Positions 1 through 8,262 of a DNA stretch of 64,000 nt are shown here, piece after piece. Within the stretch, counting starts at the first letter, position 1. Each line of letters begins with the position of its first letter. The stretch comes from Pseudomonas putida (lineage in GTDB: Bacteria > Pseudomonadota > Gammaproteobacteria > Pseudomonadales > Pseudomonadaceae), in contig NZ_JANHLE010000002.1 of the NCBI RefSeq assembly GCF_028682475.1, positions 62,001 to 126,000 on the forward strand. The letters are read 5' to 3'. The notes beneath the pieces were generated by a model. The model saw nothing but the letters and a program-made list of their open reading frames with translations, did not search any database and was not told where the DNA came from. The position numbers and the translations under genes were made by a program.

Positions 1-887
1 ACCAGGTGAACATCGCCATCTTCGCGGGCGATCACGGGGTGGTTGCCGAAGGTATTTCCGCCTATCCCCAGGCGGTGACCGCGCAGATGCTGCAGAACTT
101 TGTCGGCGGTGGTGCGGCGATCAGTGTGCTGGCGCGTCAGCTCGGTGCCCAGCTGGAGGTGGTGGACCTGGGTACCATCGACCTGCAGTTGAGTCTGCCG
201 GGTGTGCGTCACCTGCGGGTAGGGCCGGGTACGGCGAATTTTGCCAAGTCCCCGGCAATGACCTGGGAGCAGGGCATGCAAGCGCTGCAAGGGGGTCGTG
301 AGAGTGCCTTGCGTGCGGCGGCCAGCGATGCCCAGCTGTTCATTGGCGGCGAGATGGGCATCGGCAATACCACCGCAGCCAGTGCCTTGGCCTGCGCCTT
401 GCTCGGTTGCCCGGCAGTTGAGCTCAGCGGTCCCGGTACCGGTCTGGATGCTGCGGGCGTTCGTCACAAGGCCGAGGTGATCGAGCGCGCCTTGGCGCTC
501 CACAAGGGCCTTGCGGAGGATCCGTTGCAGCAGCTGTTGTGCTTCGGTGGCTTTGAAATCGCCGCTTTGGTCGGGGCCTATCTGGGCTGCGCTCAGGCCG
601 GGATCGCGGTACTGATCGATGGCTTTATCTGCAGCGTTGCCGCGTTGGTCGCGGTGCGGATCAATCCGGGCTGCCGTGACTGGCTGCTGTTTGGTCACTG
701 CGGCGCCGAACCCGGACACCGGCGAGTGCTCGCCGAACTGGATGCTGAACCGGTGCTGGAGCTCGGTTTGCGTCTGGGCGAGGGCAGTGGTGCGGCGCTG
801 GCCGTCCCGGTGTTGCGTCTGGCTTGCGACCTGCACGGGCAGATGGCGACTTTCGCCGAAGCCGCGGTGGCGGACCGTCCGGCATGA
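1..887 (+). CDS. cobT: nicotinate-nucleotide--dimethylbenzimidazole phosphoribosyltransferase, 5' end outside window
   Basis: Transfers phosphoribose from nicotinate mononucleotide to 5,6-dimethylbenzimidazole, giving alpha-ribazole phosphate for the lower ligand of cobalamin; cytoplasmic. The reading frame is open from the first base. About 294 codons are present against about 350 in the family, so the N terminus lies upstream of the window. Visible signatures are [10 protein letters not shown] near the start, the glycine-rich [12 protein letters not shown] segment, and [14 protein letters not shown] near the C terminus, which carries the family's catalytic Glu. It overlaps cobC by four bases (ATGA), so the two are probably translationally coupled within a cobalamin operon. 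The identification is secure; the start cannot be seen. Confidence 0.95.
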   Translation, partial: QVNIAIFAGDHGVVAEGISAYPQAVTAQMLQNFVGGGAAISVLARQLGAQLEVVDLGTIDLQLSLPGVRHLRVGPGTANFAKSPAMTWEQGMQALQGGRESALRAAASDAQLFIGGEMGIGNTTAASALACALLGCPAVELSGPGTGLDAAGVRHKAEVIERALALHKGLAEDPLQQLLCFGGFEIAALVGAYLGCAQAGIAVLIDGFICSVAALVAVRINPGCRDWLLFGHCGAEPGHRRVLAELDAEPVLELGLRLGEGSGAALAVPVLRLACDLHGQMATFAEAAVADRPA

Positions 888-1453
888 TTATCGACTTGCT
901 GCGCCATGGTGAAACCGAGCTGGGCGGCGGCTTGCGCGGTAGCCTCGACGATGCGCTGACCGCCAAGGGCTGGGCGCAGATGCAGACCGCAGTGGACGCA
1001 GCCGGGCCCTGGCAGGTGCTGGTCAGCTCACCCTTGCAGCGCTGCGCCCGCTTTGCCCAGGTGCTGGGTGAGCAAATGCATCTACCGGTGCAGTTGGCGC
1101 CCGGGTTGCAGGAGCTGCATTTTGGCGAGTGGGAAGGGCGCAGCGCCGCTGACCTGATGCTCACCCATGAGCAGCAATTAGGCCAGTTCTGGGCCGATCC
1201 CTATGCGTTCACCCCGCCTGGCGGTGAACCGGTGACCGCCTTCTCCCAGCGCGTGCTGGCCGCCATTGCCGAGTTGCACCGGGCACATGCAGGCAAGCAC
1301 CTGTTGCTGGTCACCCATGGTGGCGTGATGCGCCTGTTGCTGGCACGGGCCAGGGGCTTGCCGCGTGAACAGTTACTGCAGGTCGAAGTCGCTCATGGCG
1401 CCTTGTGCCGCCTTGAAGTGCACGCCGACGGCAGTCTGCGGGAAGTTTCCTGA
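884..1453 (+). CDS. cobC: alpha-ribazole phosphatase (histidine phosphatase family)
   Basis: Removes the phosphate of alpha-ribazole phosphate before or after joining to the corrin ring. The N terminus carries the histidine phosphatase signature LLRHGETE, with the phospho-acceptor His in RHG, and the second catalytic His lies in LVTHGGVMR about 140 residues later. At 189 residues the length is normal for this family. The start is the ATG at 884, overlapping the cobT stop, because it places RHGE at residues 7-10 as in homologues. The next gene, cobS, begins one base after the stop codon. Other phosphoglycerate-mutase-like enzymes share the fold, but the cob context fixes the role. Confidence 0.92.
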   Translation: MIIDLLRHGETELGGGLRGSLDDALTAKGWAQMQTAVDAAGPWQVLVSSPLQRCARFAQVLGEQMHLPVQLAPGLQELHFGEWEGRSAADLMLTHEQQLGQFWADPYAFTPPGGEPVTAFSQRVLAAIAELHRAHAGKHLLLVTHGGVMRLLLARARGLPREQLLQVEVAHGALCRLEVHADGSLREVS

Positions 1454-1454
1454 G

Positions 1455-2183
1455 ATGCTCGCGTTCTGGATTGCCTTGCAGTTTCTCAGCAGCCTGCCGG
1501 TGCGTTTGCCGGGGATGCCGACACCTGAGCAGTTGGGCCGCTCTCTGCTGTTTTATCCGCTGGTGGGGCTGCTGTTTGGCGTGCTGCTGTGGGGGTTGAA
1601 TGCTTTACTCGACGGCAGCCCGTTGCTGCTGCACGCGGCCTTGTTGCTCTGCGCCTGGGTTCTACTCAGTGGCGGCTTGCACCTGGATGGTCTGGCTGAC
1701 AGTGCCGATGCCTGGCTGGGCGGCTTCGGTGACCGTGAGCGCACCCTGGAAATCATGAAAGACCCGCGCAGCGGGCCGATTGCCGTGGTGACGCTGGTGC
1801 TGGTGCTGCTGCTCAAGTTCTGCGCCTTACTGGTGCTGGTGGAGCGTGGCCAGGGCCTGTTGTTGATACTGGCGCCGTTGCTGGGTCGGGCGGCGTTGCT
1901 CGGGCTGTTTCTGTCCACGCCCTATGTGCGGGCCGGGGGACTGGGGCAGGCCTTGGCCGATCATGTGCCAAGGCGTAGCGGGGCATGGGTGCTGCTTGCC
2001 AGTTGCGTCCTGTGCTTATGTCTGGCGGGGCTGCACGGTCTGTACGCTCTGGCTGTTGCGGGTGTAGTTTTTTTCTTTATTCGTCGACTGATGATTCGTC
2101 GATTGGCGGGAACCACCGGTGACACTGCCGGCGCGCTATTGGAATTGCTGGAGTTGGCGGTTTTACTCAGTCTGGCGCTGTAG
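1455..2183 (+). CDS. cobS: adenosylcobinamide-GDP ribazoletransferase (cobalamin synthase)
   Basis: An inner-membrane enzyme that joins adenosylcobinamide-GDP to alpha-ribazole (phosphate), the last assembly step of cobalamin. The 242-residue product is very hydrophobic with about six membrane segments. It contains GGLHLDGLADSADA, the Asp-rich CDP-alcohol-transferase-like motif expected to bind Mg2+ and the nucleotide. The ATG at 1455 follows the cobC stop by one base. Codon use matches the two preceding genes. No clear terminator follows; 64 bases later an independent gene with its own operator begins. Confidence 0.94.
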   Translation: MLAFWIALQFLSSLPVRLPGMPTPEQLGRSLLFYPLVGLLFGVLLWGLNALLDGSPLLLHAALLLCAWVLLSGGLHLDGLADSADAWLGGFGDRERTLEIMKDPRSGPIAVVTLVLVLLLKFCALLVLVERGQGLLLILAPLLGRAALLGLFLSTPYVRAGGLGQALADHVPRRSGAWVLLASCVLCLCLAGLHGLYALAVAGVVFFFIRRLMIRRLAGTTGDTAGALLELLELAVLLSLAL

Positions 2184-2229
2184 TCTCCAGCGCCATCTTG
2201 CCAGGAAATGCTTGCACCGAAGATTATGC

Positions 2230-2247
2230 GGGTATATACACGTATCC
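2230..2247. promoter_or_regulatory. candidate operator of the MarR regulator, copy 1
   Basis: GGGTATATACACGTAT lies directly before the start codon at 2248. It shares GGGTATATAC and CGTAT with the copy at 2671-2686 upstream of the MFS gene and contains the palindrome GTATATAC. MarR-family regulators typically bind palindromes over their own promoter; that this protein binds here is inferred. Confidence 0.55.
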
Positions 2248-2652
2248 ATGTTGACCAGTGAATGCATCTGCACCCATCTGCGTCGTGCTGCCCGTGGGGT
2301 CAGCCGGCACTATGACGAGGCCCTTGAAGGCTTCGGGATCAACGTCGCGCAGTTTTCCTTGTTGCGGCATTTGCGTCGCCTCGACCAGCCGAGTATCTCG
2401 ACCCTGGCCGAAGCCATGGGCCTGGATCGCAGTACCCTGGGGCGCAACCTGCGGGTGCTGGAAGCCGAAGGGTTGGTGGCGCTGGCCGAAGGTCGCGACC
2501 TGCGCAATCGCCTGGTGCTGCTCACCGAGCAGGGCCACGAGCGTTTGCGAGTGGCTGAACCTGCCTGGGAAAAAGCCCAGGCCAGCCTGATCGATACCCT
2601 CGGTGAAGGGCAGCGTGATGAACTGGTACGTCTGTTAGAGATACTGGCTTGA
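2248..2652 (+). CDS. MarR-family transcriptional regulator
   Basis: A 134-residue winged-helix regulator. The region around residues 50-80 (SISTLAEAMGLDRSTLGRNL) reads as the recognition helix-turn-helix, followed by a wing with EGRDLRNRLVLLTEQG, the usual MarR layout. Its C-terminal helices would form the dimer interface. The ATG at 2248 was chosen because upstream codons run through the operator-like repeat and do not look coding. The MFS gene starts 64 bases downstream behind a second copy of the same repeat, so this regulator probably represses itself and that transporter in response to a small molecule. The ligand is unknown. Confidence 0.85.
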   Translation: MLTSECICTHLRRAARGVSRHYDEALEGFGINVAQFSLLRHLRRLDQPSISTLAEAMGLDRSTLGRNLRVLEAEGLVALAEGRDLRNRLVLLTEQGHERLRVAEPAWEKAQASLIDTLGEGQRDELVRLLEILA

Positions 2653-2670
2653 GCCTTTCTTGACCTAAAG

Positions 2671-2686
2671 CGGGTATATACCCGTA
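2671..2686. promoter_or_regulatory. candidate operator of the MarR regulator, copy 2
   Basis: GGGTATATACCCGTAT contains the perfect 12-base palindrome GGGTATATACCC and matches the sequence just before the MarR gene. It lies about 30 bases before the MFS start, where it would overlap a promoter. Confidence 0.55.
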
Positions 2687-2716
2687 TAGCCTTGCGGCGC
2701 GATGGAGAAAACAATA

Positions 2717-3919
2717 ATGACATCGGTATGGCGGACCAGTGGTTGGATTCTCCTGGGAGCGGCGTTGATCCTCGCGCTCTCGCTGGGTGTGCGGCATGGC
2801 TTCGGCCTGTTCCTGGCGCCGATGAGTGCGGAGTTTGGCTGGGGGCGTGAAGTGTTCGCCTTCGCCATCGCCCTGCAGAACCTGATCTGGGGCCTGGCTC
2901 AGCCGTTCGCCGGGGCCCTGGCCGACCGCCTTGGTGCGGCGAAAGTGGTGATGGTCGGCGGTATCCTCTATGCCGTAGGTCTGGTGCTGATGGGGATGTC
3001 GGATTCGGCAATGACCCTGTCCTTGAGCGCTGGCCTGCTGATCGGTATCGGTCTTTCCGGCACCTCGTTCTCGGTGATTCTTGGCGTGGTCGGTCGTGCC
3101 GTACCGGCAGAAAAACGCAGCATGGCCATGGGTATTGCCAGCGCCGCAGGTTCCTTCGGCCAGTTCGCCATGCTCCCGGGTACGCTCGGCCTGATCGGCT
3201 GGCTGGGCTGGTCGGCAGCGTTGCTGGTGCTGGGTCTGCTGGTGGCGTTCATCGTGCCGCTGGTGGGCTTGTTGAAGGACCGTCCGCTGCCCAGCCAGGG
3301 TGTCGAGCAGAGCTTGGGCCAGGCGCTGCGTGAGGCCTGCTCGCACTCCGGTTTCTGGTTGCTGGCGCTGGGCTTTTTCGTCTGTGGCTTCCAGGTGGTG
3401 TTCATCGGCGTGCACCTGCCGGCCTACCTGGTCGACCAGCATTTGCCGGCAACCATTGGCACCACGGTGCTGGCGCTGGTGGGCCTGTTCAATATCGTCG
3501 GTACCTACACCGCCGGCTGGCTGGGCGGGCGGATGTCCAAGCCACGCTTGCTGACCGCGCTGTATCTGTTGCGCGCAGTGGTGATCGTGCTGTTCCTGTG
3601 GGCGCCGGTCACCCAGTTCAGTGCCTACCTGTTCGGCATTGCCATGGGCCTGTTGTGGCTGTCGACGGTGCCGCTGACCAATGGCACGGTGGCGACCCTG
3701 TTCGGTGTGCGCAACCTGTCGATGCTCGGCGGTATTGTCTTCCTGTTCCACCAGCTGGGGGCGTTCCTCGGTGGCTGGCTGGGTGGCGTGGTGTACGACC
3801 AGACCGGTAATTACGACCTGGTCTGGCAGATCTCGATCCTGCTCAGTCTGTTGGCAGCGGCGCTCAACTGGCCGGTGCGTGAACGCCCTGTGGCGCGCCT
3901 GCAGGCGCAAGCGGCATGA
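2717..3919 (+). CDS. major facilitator superfamily transporter
   Basis: A 400-residue inner-membrane carrier with about 12 predicted membrane helices. ALADRLGAAKV between helices 2 and 3 fits the MFS A-motif loop, and GRMSKPR fits the corresponding loop of the second half. An in-frame ATG exists at 2702, but GGAG at 2704-2707 is well spaced for the ATG at 2717, so the latter was chosen. The substrate cannot be read from sequence. The neighbouring MarR gene and shared operator repeat suggest inducible export or uptake of a small organic compound. The gene overlaps the following 40-codon gene by four bases. Confidence 0.85.
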   Translation: MTSVWRTSGWILLGAALILALSLGVRHGFGLFLAPMSAEFGWGREVFAFAIALQNLIWGLAQPFAGALADRLGAAKVVMVGGILYAVGLVLMGMSDSAMTLSLSAGLLIGIGLSGTSFSVILGVVGRAVPAEKRSMAMGIASAAGSFGQFAMLPGTLGLIGWLGWSAALLVLGLLVAFIVPLVGLLKDRPLPSQGVEQSLGQALREACSHSGFWLLALGFFVCGFQVVFIGVHLPAYLVDQHLPATIGTTVLALVGLFNIVGTYTAGWLGGRMSKPRLLTALYLLRAVVIVLFLWAPVTQFSAYLFGIAMGLLWLSTVPLTNGTVATLFGVRNLSMLGGIVFLFHQLGAFLGGWLGGVVYDQTGNYDLVWQISILLSLLAAALNWPVRERPVARLQAQAA

Positions 3920-4038
3920 GCCGCTTTGCCCTGCGCGGGCTCCTGGCCCTGCTCGCGTTACTGCTGCTGGCCTTGATCTGGTGGGGCTGGCATGAAGGTG
4001 GTCTGGCATTGATGCAGTTGGGCATGGGCGTGTGCTAA
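3916..4038 (+). CDS. 40-residue single-pass membrane peptide
   Basis: A short gene starting at the ATG that overlaps the MFS stop codon (ATGA). The product begins [18 protein letters not shown] and continues with a Trp-rich stretch (IWWGWHEGG), ending in Cys. It is one hydrophobic helix preceded by two arginines, giving an N-in topology. The four-base overlap and continuous hydrophobicity support real translation coupled to the transporter. It could be a small accessory subunit of the MFS protein, but no family is recognised. Confidence 0.55.
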   Translation: MSRFALRGLLALLALLLLALIWWGWHEGGLALMQLGMGVC

Positions 4039-4078
4039 GCGTATTCTGCAGGCTATAGGCGGGCTCAAAGGAGAGACG

Positions 4079-4639
4079 ATGATGCGTACACGCTGGATCT
4101 TGGTTCCACTGTTCACCCTGATGGCTGCGGCGTCAGCGCAGGCCGCAGACTGTCCGGCGCTGCTTGAAAAGCAGGGCAGCCTGCCGGAACTGCGCGGCAA
4201 GGAGCAGGTCGACCTGTGCGAACGTTTTGCCGGTAAGCCGCTGGTGGTGGTCAACACCGCCAGCTACTGCGGCTTCGCCCCGCAGTTCGAGGGGCTTGAA
4301 AGCGTCTACAAGACCTATCACGGACAAGGCCTGGAAATGCTCGGTGTGCCGTCCAACGACTTCAAGCAGGAAGACGCCGACACCGAGAAGACCGCCAAGG
4401 TCTGCTACGCCAACTATGGCGTCACCTTCACCATGACCAAGCCGCAGCCGGTGCGTGGCAGCGATGCGACACCGTTGTTCAAGGAGCTGGCCGAGCAGAG
4501 CAGCGCACCGAAGTGGAATTTCTACAAGTACGTGGTCGATCGCAAGGGCAAGGTGGTCGCCAGTTTCTCCAGCCTGACCAAGCCGGACGATCCCGAGTTC
4601 ACGGCGGCTATCGAGAAGGCCATCGCTTCGCAGCCGTAA
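4079..4639 (+). CDS. glutathione peroxidase family protein, exported
   Basis: A thiol peroxidase of the GPx fold, 186 residues, with a Sec-type signal peptide (hydrophobic stretch ending ASAQAA at about residue 22), so periplasmic. The peroxidatic Cys lies in [11 protein letters not shown], and the conserved Trp-Asn pair is present in [10 protein letters not shown]. The usual FPCNQF motif is altered to VPSNDF. A further Cys before NYGVTF may act as resolving residue, implying thioredoxin-like rather than glutathione reduction. A purine-rich site (AAGGAGAG) precedes two consecutive ATGs at 4079 and 4082; either may be used. The electron donor is inferred. Confidence 0.85.
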   Translation: MMRTRWILVPLFTLMAAASAQAADCPALLEKQGSLPELRGKEQVDLCERFAGKPLVVVNTASYCGFAPQFEGLESVYKTYHGQGLEMLGVPSNDFKQEDADTEKTAKVCYANYGVTFTMTKPQPVRGSDATPLFKELAEQSSAPKWNFYKYVVDRKGKVVASFSSLTKPDDPEFTAAIEKAIASQP

Positions 4640-4648
4640 CGTGCGGTT

Positions 4649-4912
4649 TCAGAGGCTGGGGTGAACGGTCCAGGCCACCAGCTTGAGCACGATCGGGCGT
4701 ACGACCAGCACGCAGGTAAACGCGACCGGCATGGCCAGCTGATAGGCCTTGAGCACGTTGCTCAGGTAGTGCGCATCGATGCCGACGGTGGCGGCAGTGA
4801 TCACGAAGCACATCAGCATGGCCATGATCGCTGACATATAGAAGGCGAACACGTAAGGGGTGGCACGAGCGCCAAGTTTGCGGCGGCGAGGGGTGGCATT
4901 GCGGGTTGTCAT
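4649..4912 (-). CDS. DUF2798 family small membrane protein
   Basis: An 87-residue protein with a basic N terminus (RNATPRRRKLGAR) and two hydrophobic helices, which matches the DUF2798 family pattern with a YVFAFYMSAIMAMLMCF first helix. Function unknown. It is transcribed divergently from the LysR gene at 5029, with a 12-base palindrome between them, so it is a likely target of that regulator. Confidence 0.75.
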   Translation of the reverse strand: MTTRNATPRRRKLGARATPYVFAFYMSAIMAMLMCFVITAATVGIDAHYLSNVLKAYQLAMPVAFTCVLVVRPIVLKLVAWTVHPSL

Positions 4913-4988
4913 GCGGACTTCTTATCAGGTGTGGAGGGTATAGCCTAGCAAGCGCGACAGCGGCTCAGGTAGACGGCTGCGGCTTAGG

Positions 4989-5000
4989 TCTTTATAAAGA
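4989..5000. promoter_or_regulatory. palindrome between DUF2798 gene and LysR gene
   Basis: TCTTTATAAAGA is a perfect 12-base palindrome about 30 bases before the LysR start and about 80 bases before the divergent DUF2798 start. It is a plausible LysR-type recognition site; binding is inferred from position only. Confidence 0.4.
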
Positions 5001-5028
5001 GAATCTTACGAATCCAGGACTGATCCGC

Positions 5029-5964
5029 ATGAATCTGCTCGGCTCGATCAAGAGCTTCATCAAGGTTGTCGAAGCGGGCAGCATTGCCGGTGGCGCCAGA
5101 ACCCTGGGTTTGAGTGCGGCGGCAGTCAGCCAGAACATTGCGCGGCTGGAAGCGCACCTGGAGGTCCGGCTGTTGTCGCGGACCACGCGTAGCATGGCCT
5201 TGACCCCCAGTGGCACGCTTTACTACGAGAAGGTCAAACACATTGAACGTGACCTCGAACAGGCGCACCTGGCGGTCACGACGCCTGACTGCGAGCCCAA
5301 GGGGCGTTTGTGTATCGCCTCGTCTTCGGCATTCGCTCGTCATGTGCTGGCGCCATTGATTCCGGCGTTCAGCGCCCGCTATCCGCAGCTTTCGATTGAA
5401 CTGGTTACGAGTGATGGGCGCGTCAATCATCGCCAGGAAGGTGTCGACGTCAGTATCCGTATCAAGCCACAGCTGGACCACGGCCTGCTGGCGCGGCGCA
5501 TTGCCCGGGTGCCGTTCATTTGCTGTGCCTCACCGGAGTATCTGGCTCAGGCCGGCTGGCCAGGTGCACCGGAGCAGCTCAAGCAGCATCGTTGCCTGGT
5601 GTTTCGCTATCCGGTGGACGGGCGCTTTCTGCGCTGGGGGTTTGTGCGCGACGGCCTGCGCTTTGATGCCGAGTTTGCTGATGTGTTGATCAGCGACGAT
5701 ATCGATGTGCTGGCCCAGATGGCCGTCAATCATGGCGGCATCGCACGTCTGGCTGAATTCGTCGCCCGGCCCTATATCGAGCGCGGGCAGCTGGTGGCGC
5801 TGTTCGAATACTCACAGCCTGCCCAGGTCTATGCCCAGGCCGAGCCAATGGATGTCTATCTGTGCGTGGCTGACCGTTTTGCCATGACGCCCAAGGTGCG
5901 GGTGTTCATGGACTATCTGCAGGCGTGTCTGGGCAGTACCTGGCCGGCTGGCGAGCAAGCATGA
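5029..5964 (+). CDS. LysR-family transcriptional regulator
   Basis: A 311-residue LysR regulator. Residues 1-60 carry the winged helix-turn-helix (GSIAGGARTLGLSAAAVSQN, then RLEAHLEVRLLSRTTRSM), followed by the linker helix and a two-lobe effector domain from about residue 90. The subfamily resembles the regulators annotated next to small DUF2798 or reductase genes. The ATG at 5029 puts the helix-turn-helix at the normal distance from the N terminus; upstream in-frame codons are not homologous to the family. Divergence from the DUF2798 gene suggests it controls that gene. The effector is unknown. Confidence 0.88.
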   Translation: MNLLGSIKSFIKVVEAGSIAGGARTLGLSAAAVSQNIARLEAHLEVRLLSRTTRSMALTPSGTLYYEKVKHIERDLEQAHLAVTTPDCEPKGRLCIASSSAFARHVLAPLIPAFSARYPQLSIELVTSDGRVNHRQEGVDVSIRIKPQLDHGLLARRIARVPFICCASPEYLAQAGWPGAPEQLKQHRCLVFRYPVDGRFLRWGFVRDGLRFDAEFADVLISDDIDVLAQMAVNHGGIARLAEFVARPYIERGQLVALFEYSQPAQVYAQAEPMDVYLCVADRFAMTPKVRVFMDYLQACLGSTWPAGEQA

Positions 5965-5990
5965 AAAAACCGCCCGAAGGCGGTTTTTTT
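5964..5990. terminator. bidirectional intrinsic terminator
   Basis: AAAAAACCGCC, CGAA loop, GGCGGTTTTTTT: a GC stem flanked by A and T runs, located between the LysR stop and the convergent FadL gene stop. It can serve both strands. Confidence 0.9.
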
Positions 5991-6004
5991 ACAACAGGAT
6001 GAAA

Positions 6005-7288
6005 TCAGAAACGGTAGGTGAGGGAAGCACCGAGACCGTGAGCGCTGTTTTCATACTTGCCGCTGTAGGAACCTTTGAAGTGAGCCGGGTCGCTCAGCGA
6101 GGTGCGCTGATTGACCTTGACGTCTTCTTCCATCAGGTAGGAGTAGGCCACGTCGATGGTCATGTCATCGTTCGGGCTCCAGCCAGCACCGAGGCTGATT
6201 GCCTTGCGGTCGCCAGTCGGGATGCGTGGCGAGCGGTTGGCGTTGTTGGTCGGCGCCTGGTCGACACTGAGGCCGGCGCGCAGGGTCCATTCCTTGTTCA
6301 CCTTGTAGGCCGCGCCGATGGCGTGGGCCCAGGTGTCATGCCAGTTCTGCTCTTCGCTGATCTGGCCAAGTGCAGGGTTCAGCGGAGCTGGGACACCATC
6401 GTTGTTGACGGTGATGGCTTCCAGGCGGCTCCAGCGCGTCCAGGTGCTACCGGCATACAGGGTCCAGTTGGCATCCAGTTCGTGGGTAACCGAGAAGTCG
6501 ACCGATTCCGGGGTCTTGATCTTCAGCGAAGCGTCGAACTTGCTGCCGCTGAACGGACCGAAGCCCGAGCCGGAAATTTTGGTGTCGCCTTCGAGCTTGT
6601 AATCGACCATCGAGTGGTAGGTCAGGCCGACGCGGGTGCTGTCGGTGGCCTGTACCAGAATACCGATGTTGTAACCGATGGCGGTATCGTCACCGGAGAT
6701 CTTCACTTTGCCGTCATTGCGGCCCGGCGTGGCGCGGTTCAGCGCAGCGGATTCCAGGGTGCCGTCGATGCGGTTGATGGTCGGGCCGAAACCGATCGAA
6801 ACCTTGTCGTTGAAGGCATAACTGATGGTCGGCTGCAGGGTGATGACCTGAACTTCGCTGTTGCTACCGAAGTAACGGCCGGCAAAGCCGCTTTCATAGT
6901 CGGTGACCAGGCCGAACGGTGCGTACATGCCGATACCGAAAGCCCAGTGCTCATCGATTGGCTTGACGTAGAAGCCCATTGGCACGCCGACGGTTGGAAC
7001 CATGTCGCCATCATTGCTGCCGCCAAAGGTGCCGCGACCGTCCTTGATGTCGGTTTTGGCAAAAATGACTGCGGCGCCAGCGGTGACTTGCTCGCGTTTC
7101 AGACGCGACATACCGGCAGGGTTGCCGTATACGGTGCTGGCATCATCGGCAGAGGAAGAACGACCCGCGAAACCTGTACCCATGCCACTGATGCTTTGTT
7201 CGTTGAGGGCAAAGCCGCTGGCGAACAGTTGAGTCGAGGCGAGAGTGACGGCGAGGCTGAGAGAGGTTTTGAGCATTACTTTTTTCAT
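6005..7288 (-). CDS. FadL/OmpP1-family outer-membrane transporter
   Basis: An outer-membrane beta-barrel for hydrophobic compounds such as long-chain fatty acids or aromatics. The 427-residue product has a signal peptide ending at LFASG. The mature N terminus (GFALNEQSISGMGTGFAGRS) is the plug/hatch segment typical of FadL, and alternating strands run to a C-terminal aromatic (LTYRF) as in barrel proteins. NPAGMSR is the family's conserved turn. A good ribosome site (AAGGAG) lies eight bases before the ATG at 7288. It is monocistronic, bounded by the terminator at 5964-5990. The substrate is not determined; fatty acid uptake is the usual role. Confidence 0.9.
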   Translation of the reverse strand: MKKVMLKTSLSLAVTLASTQLFASGFALNEQSISGMGTGFAGRSSSADDASTVYGNPAGMSRLKREQVTAGAAVIFAKTDIKDGRGTFGGSNDGDMVPTVGVPMGFYVKPIDEHWAFGIGMYAPFGLVTDYESGFAGRYFGSNSEVQVITLQPTISYAFNDKVSIGFGPTINRIDGTLESAALNRATPGRNDGKVKISGDDTAIGYNIGILVQATDSTRVGLTYHSMVDYKLEGDTKISGSGFGPFSGSKFDASLKIKTPESVDFSVTHELDANWTLYAGSTWTRWSRLEAITVNNDGVPAPLNPALGQISEEQNWHDTWAHAIGAAYKVNKEWTLRAGLSVDQAPTNNANRSPRIPTGDRKAISLGAGWSPNDDMTIDVAYSYLMEEDVKVNQRTSLSDPAHFKGSYSGKYENSAHGLGASLTYRF

Positions 7289-7312
7289 TATTAGAACTCC
7301 TTGGGATCTCCG

Positions 7313-7338
7313 GGGCGAAAACTACCAACATTTCGCCC
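7313..7338. promoter_or_regulatory. inverted repeat in the FadL gene leader
   Basis: GGGCGAAA and TTTCGCCC are separated by ten bases just upstream of the ribosome site of the FadL gene. It could be a leader hairpin or an operator with GAAA/TTTC arms; which one cannot be settled here. Confidence 0.4.
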
Positions 7339-7434
7339 GCAGCGCTATAGGCTGTATCGCAGGAGATAGAGCGGTTTTGTAGGACAATCCGACCAGATTG
7401 GTAGGAGTTTTCCGATTATGGAGTTCAGTGACTG

Positions 7435-7917
7435 TCAGCAGGCTTCAAGAGTCACAGGCGCGATGCAGGTTTGCCAGGCGCAGGTGAAGTCGCGCAAGCG
7501 TCCCTGGGGTTGGAAAGTCTGGCGCCAGATGCGCGCCAGGCCGAGTAGATCGTCGGCAGCGGGGAGTTTGGGGGCTTGTTCTTCGATCAGCATCCAGGCG
7601 ATGGCCGTGGCGTAGCGCAGGTTTACCGTCAGTTCCAGGTGTGGGCCGCTGAGAAAGGCGTGCTGGCTGGCCAGGCCGCGGACCAGGCTGGCCAGTTCGG
7701 GGTCGCGGGCCAGAAACTGGTCCCAGATGCTTTGGTGGCGTAATTCGCCGATGCGGTAGAGGCCGTGGCCGCGGCGATCATGCAGGGCAGAACCGAGGGC
7801 AGACTGGCTGGCGGCAACGCCTAGTAACAAGGCTTCGGCAGTTGCGCTGTGGCGGTCCAGGTAGATCAGAGTCGGGCGAATGACAAACTGGCTCAACTCG
7901 CTCGCGGCGATACCCAT
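7435..7917 (-). CDS. hypothetical protein (160 aa)
   Basis: A 160-residue soluble protein that I do not assign to a known family. It is mostly helical in appearance, with Leu-, Ala- and Arg-rich segments, two Trp residues in AIAWMLIEEQAPK and ARIWRQTFQPQGRLRDF, and a C-terminal Cys. No signal peptide or membrane helix is visible. It is coded opposite to nothing and shows normal codon use for the window. The region upstream contains a REP element and the terminator of the next gene, so it is probably monocistronic. Confidence 0.65.
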   Translation of the reverse strand: MGIAASELSQFVIRPTLIYLDRHSATAEALLLGVAASQSALGSALHDRRGHGLYRIGELRHQSIWDQFLARDPELASLVRGLASQHAFLSGPHLELTVNLRYATAIAWMLIEEQAPKLPAADDLLGLARIWRQTFQPQGRLRDFTCAWQTCIAPVTLEAC

Positions 7918-8126
7918 AATGCCCTCGAACTTGAATTTGACCGGCGGACGCTGGAGCTTGGCAGCTGGAGAGTCGGTCAGGTCCGCCGGAAGCGGCCTGT
8001 GCCGCTTGAGTTGAAGTGTAGTGTCATATTCGCGGTGTAAAGGTCTGTTTTTAAAACATTTGCGGCTTTTGGTTATAAATCATATGCCGTGAGGTGATTA
8101 GGGCTGGATGCTGGAGAGGGGCTTGC
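7918..8126. other. intergenic region, no gene seen
   Basis: An AT-richer spacer between the 160-aa gene and the REP element at 8127. It includes a run around 8035-8095 (GTTTTTAAAACATTTGCGG) that may hold the promoter of the minus-strand gene. No coding sequence is supported. Confidence 0.5.
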
Positions 8127-8198
8127 TGTGGGAGCGGGCTTGCCCCGCGAGGCGATGTGGCAGACAGTCCGCAATCGCGGGGCTAGCCCGCTCCTACC
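8127..8198. repeat. REP-type inverted repeat, class A
   Basis: Two inverted copies of the GTGGGAGCGGGCTTGCCCCG unit separated by about 20 bases, with one arm slightly degenerate (GGGGCTAGCCCGCTCCTAC). One of seven class A elements in this window. Confidence 0.85.
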
Positions 8199-8213
8199 GG
8201 GGTGGCGCGCATA

Positions 8214-8240
8214 AAAAAGCCCCGCGAGAGGGCGGGGCTT
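8214..8240 (-). terminator. intrinsic terminator of the 74-aa gene
   Basis: On the minus strand AAGCCCCGCC, CTCTC loop, GCGGGGCTTTTTT: a strong GC stem followed by six T. It lies 23 bases beyond the stop of the gene ending at 8263. Confidence 0.88.
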
Positions 8241-8262
8241 GAGCTGTTGCAGCGAGGCGGGA

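Noticed and set aside
5999..7294. A 431-codon open frame on the plus strand opposite the FadL gene
   Set aside because: It is the exact antisense of a clear outer-membrane protein gene with signal peptide and ribosome site. The translation has no recognisable domain; high-GC DNA commonly leaves such frames open.
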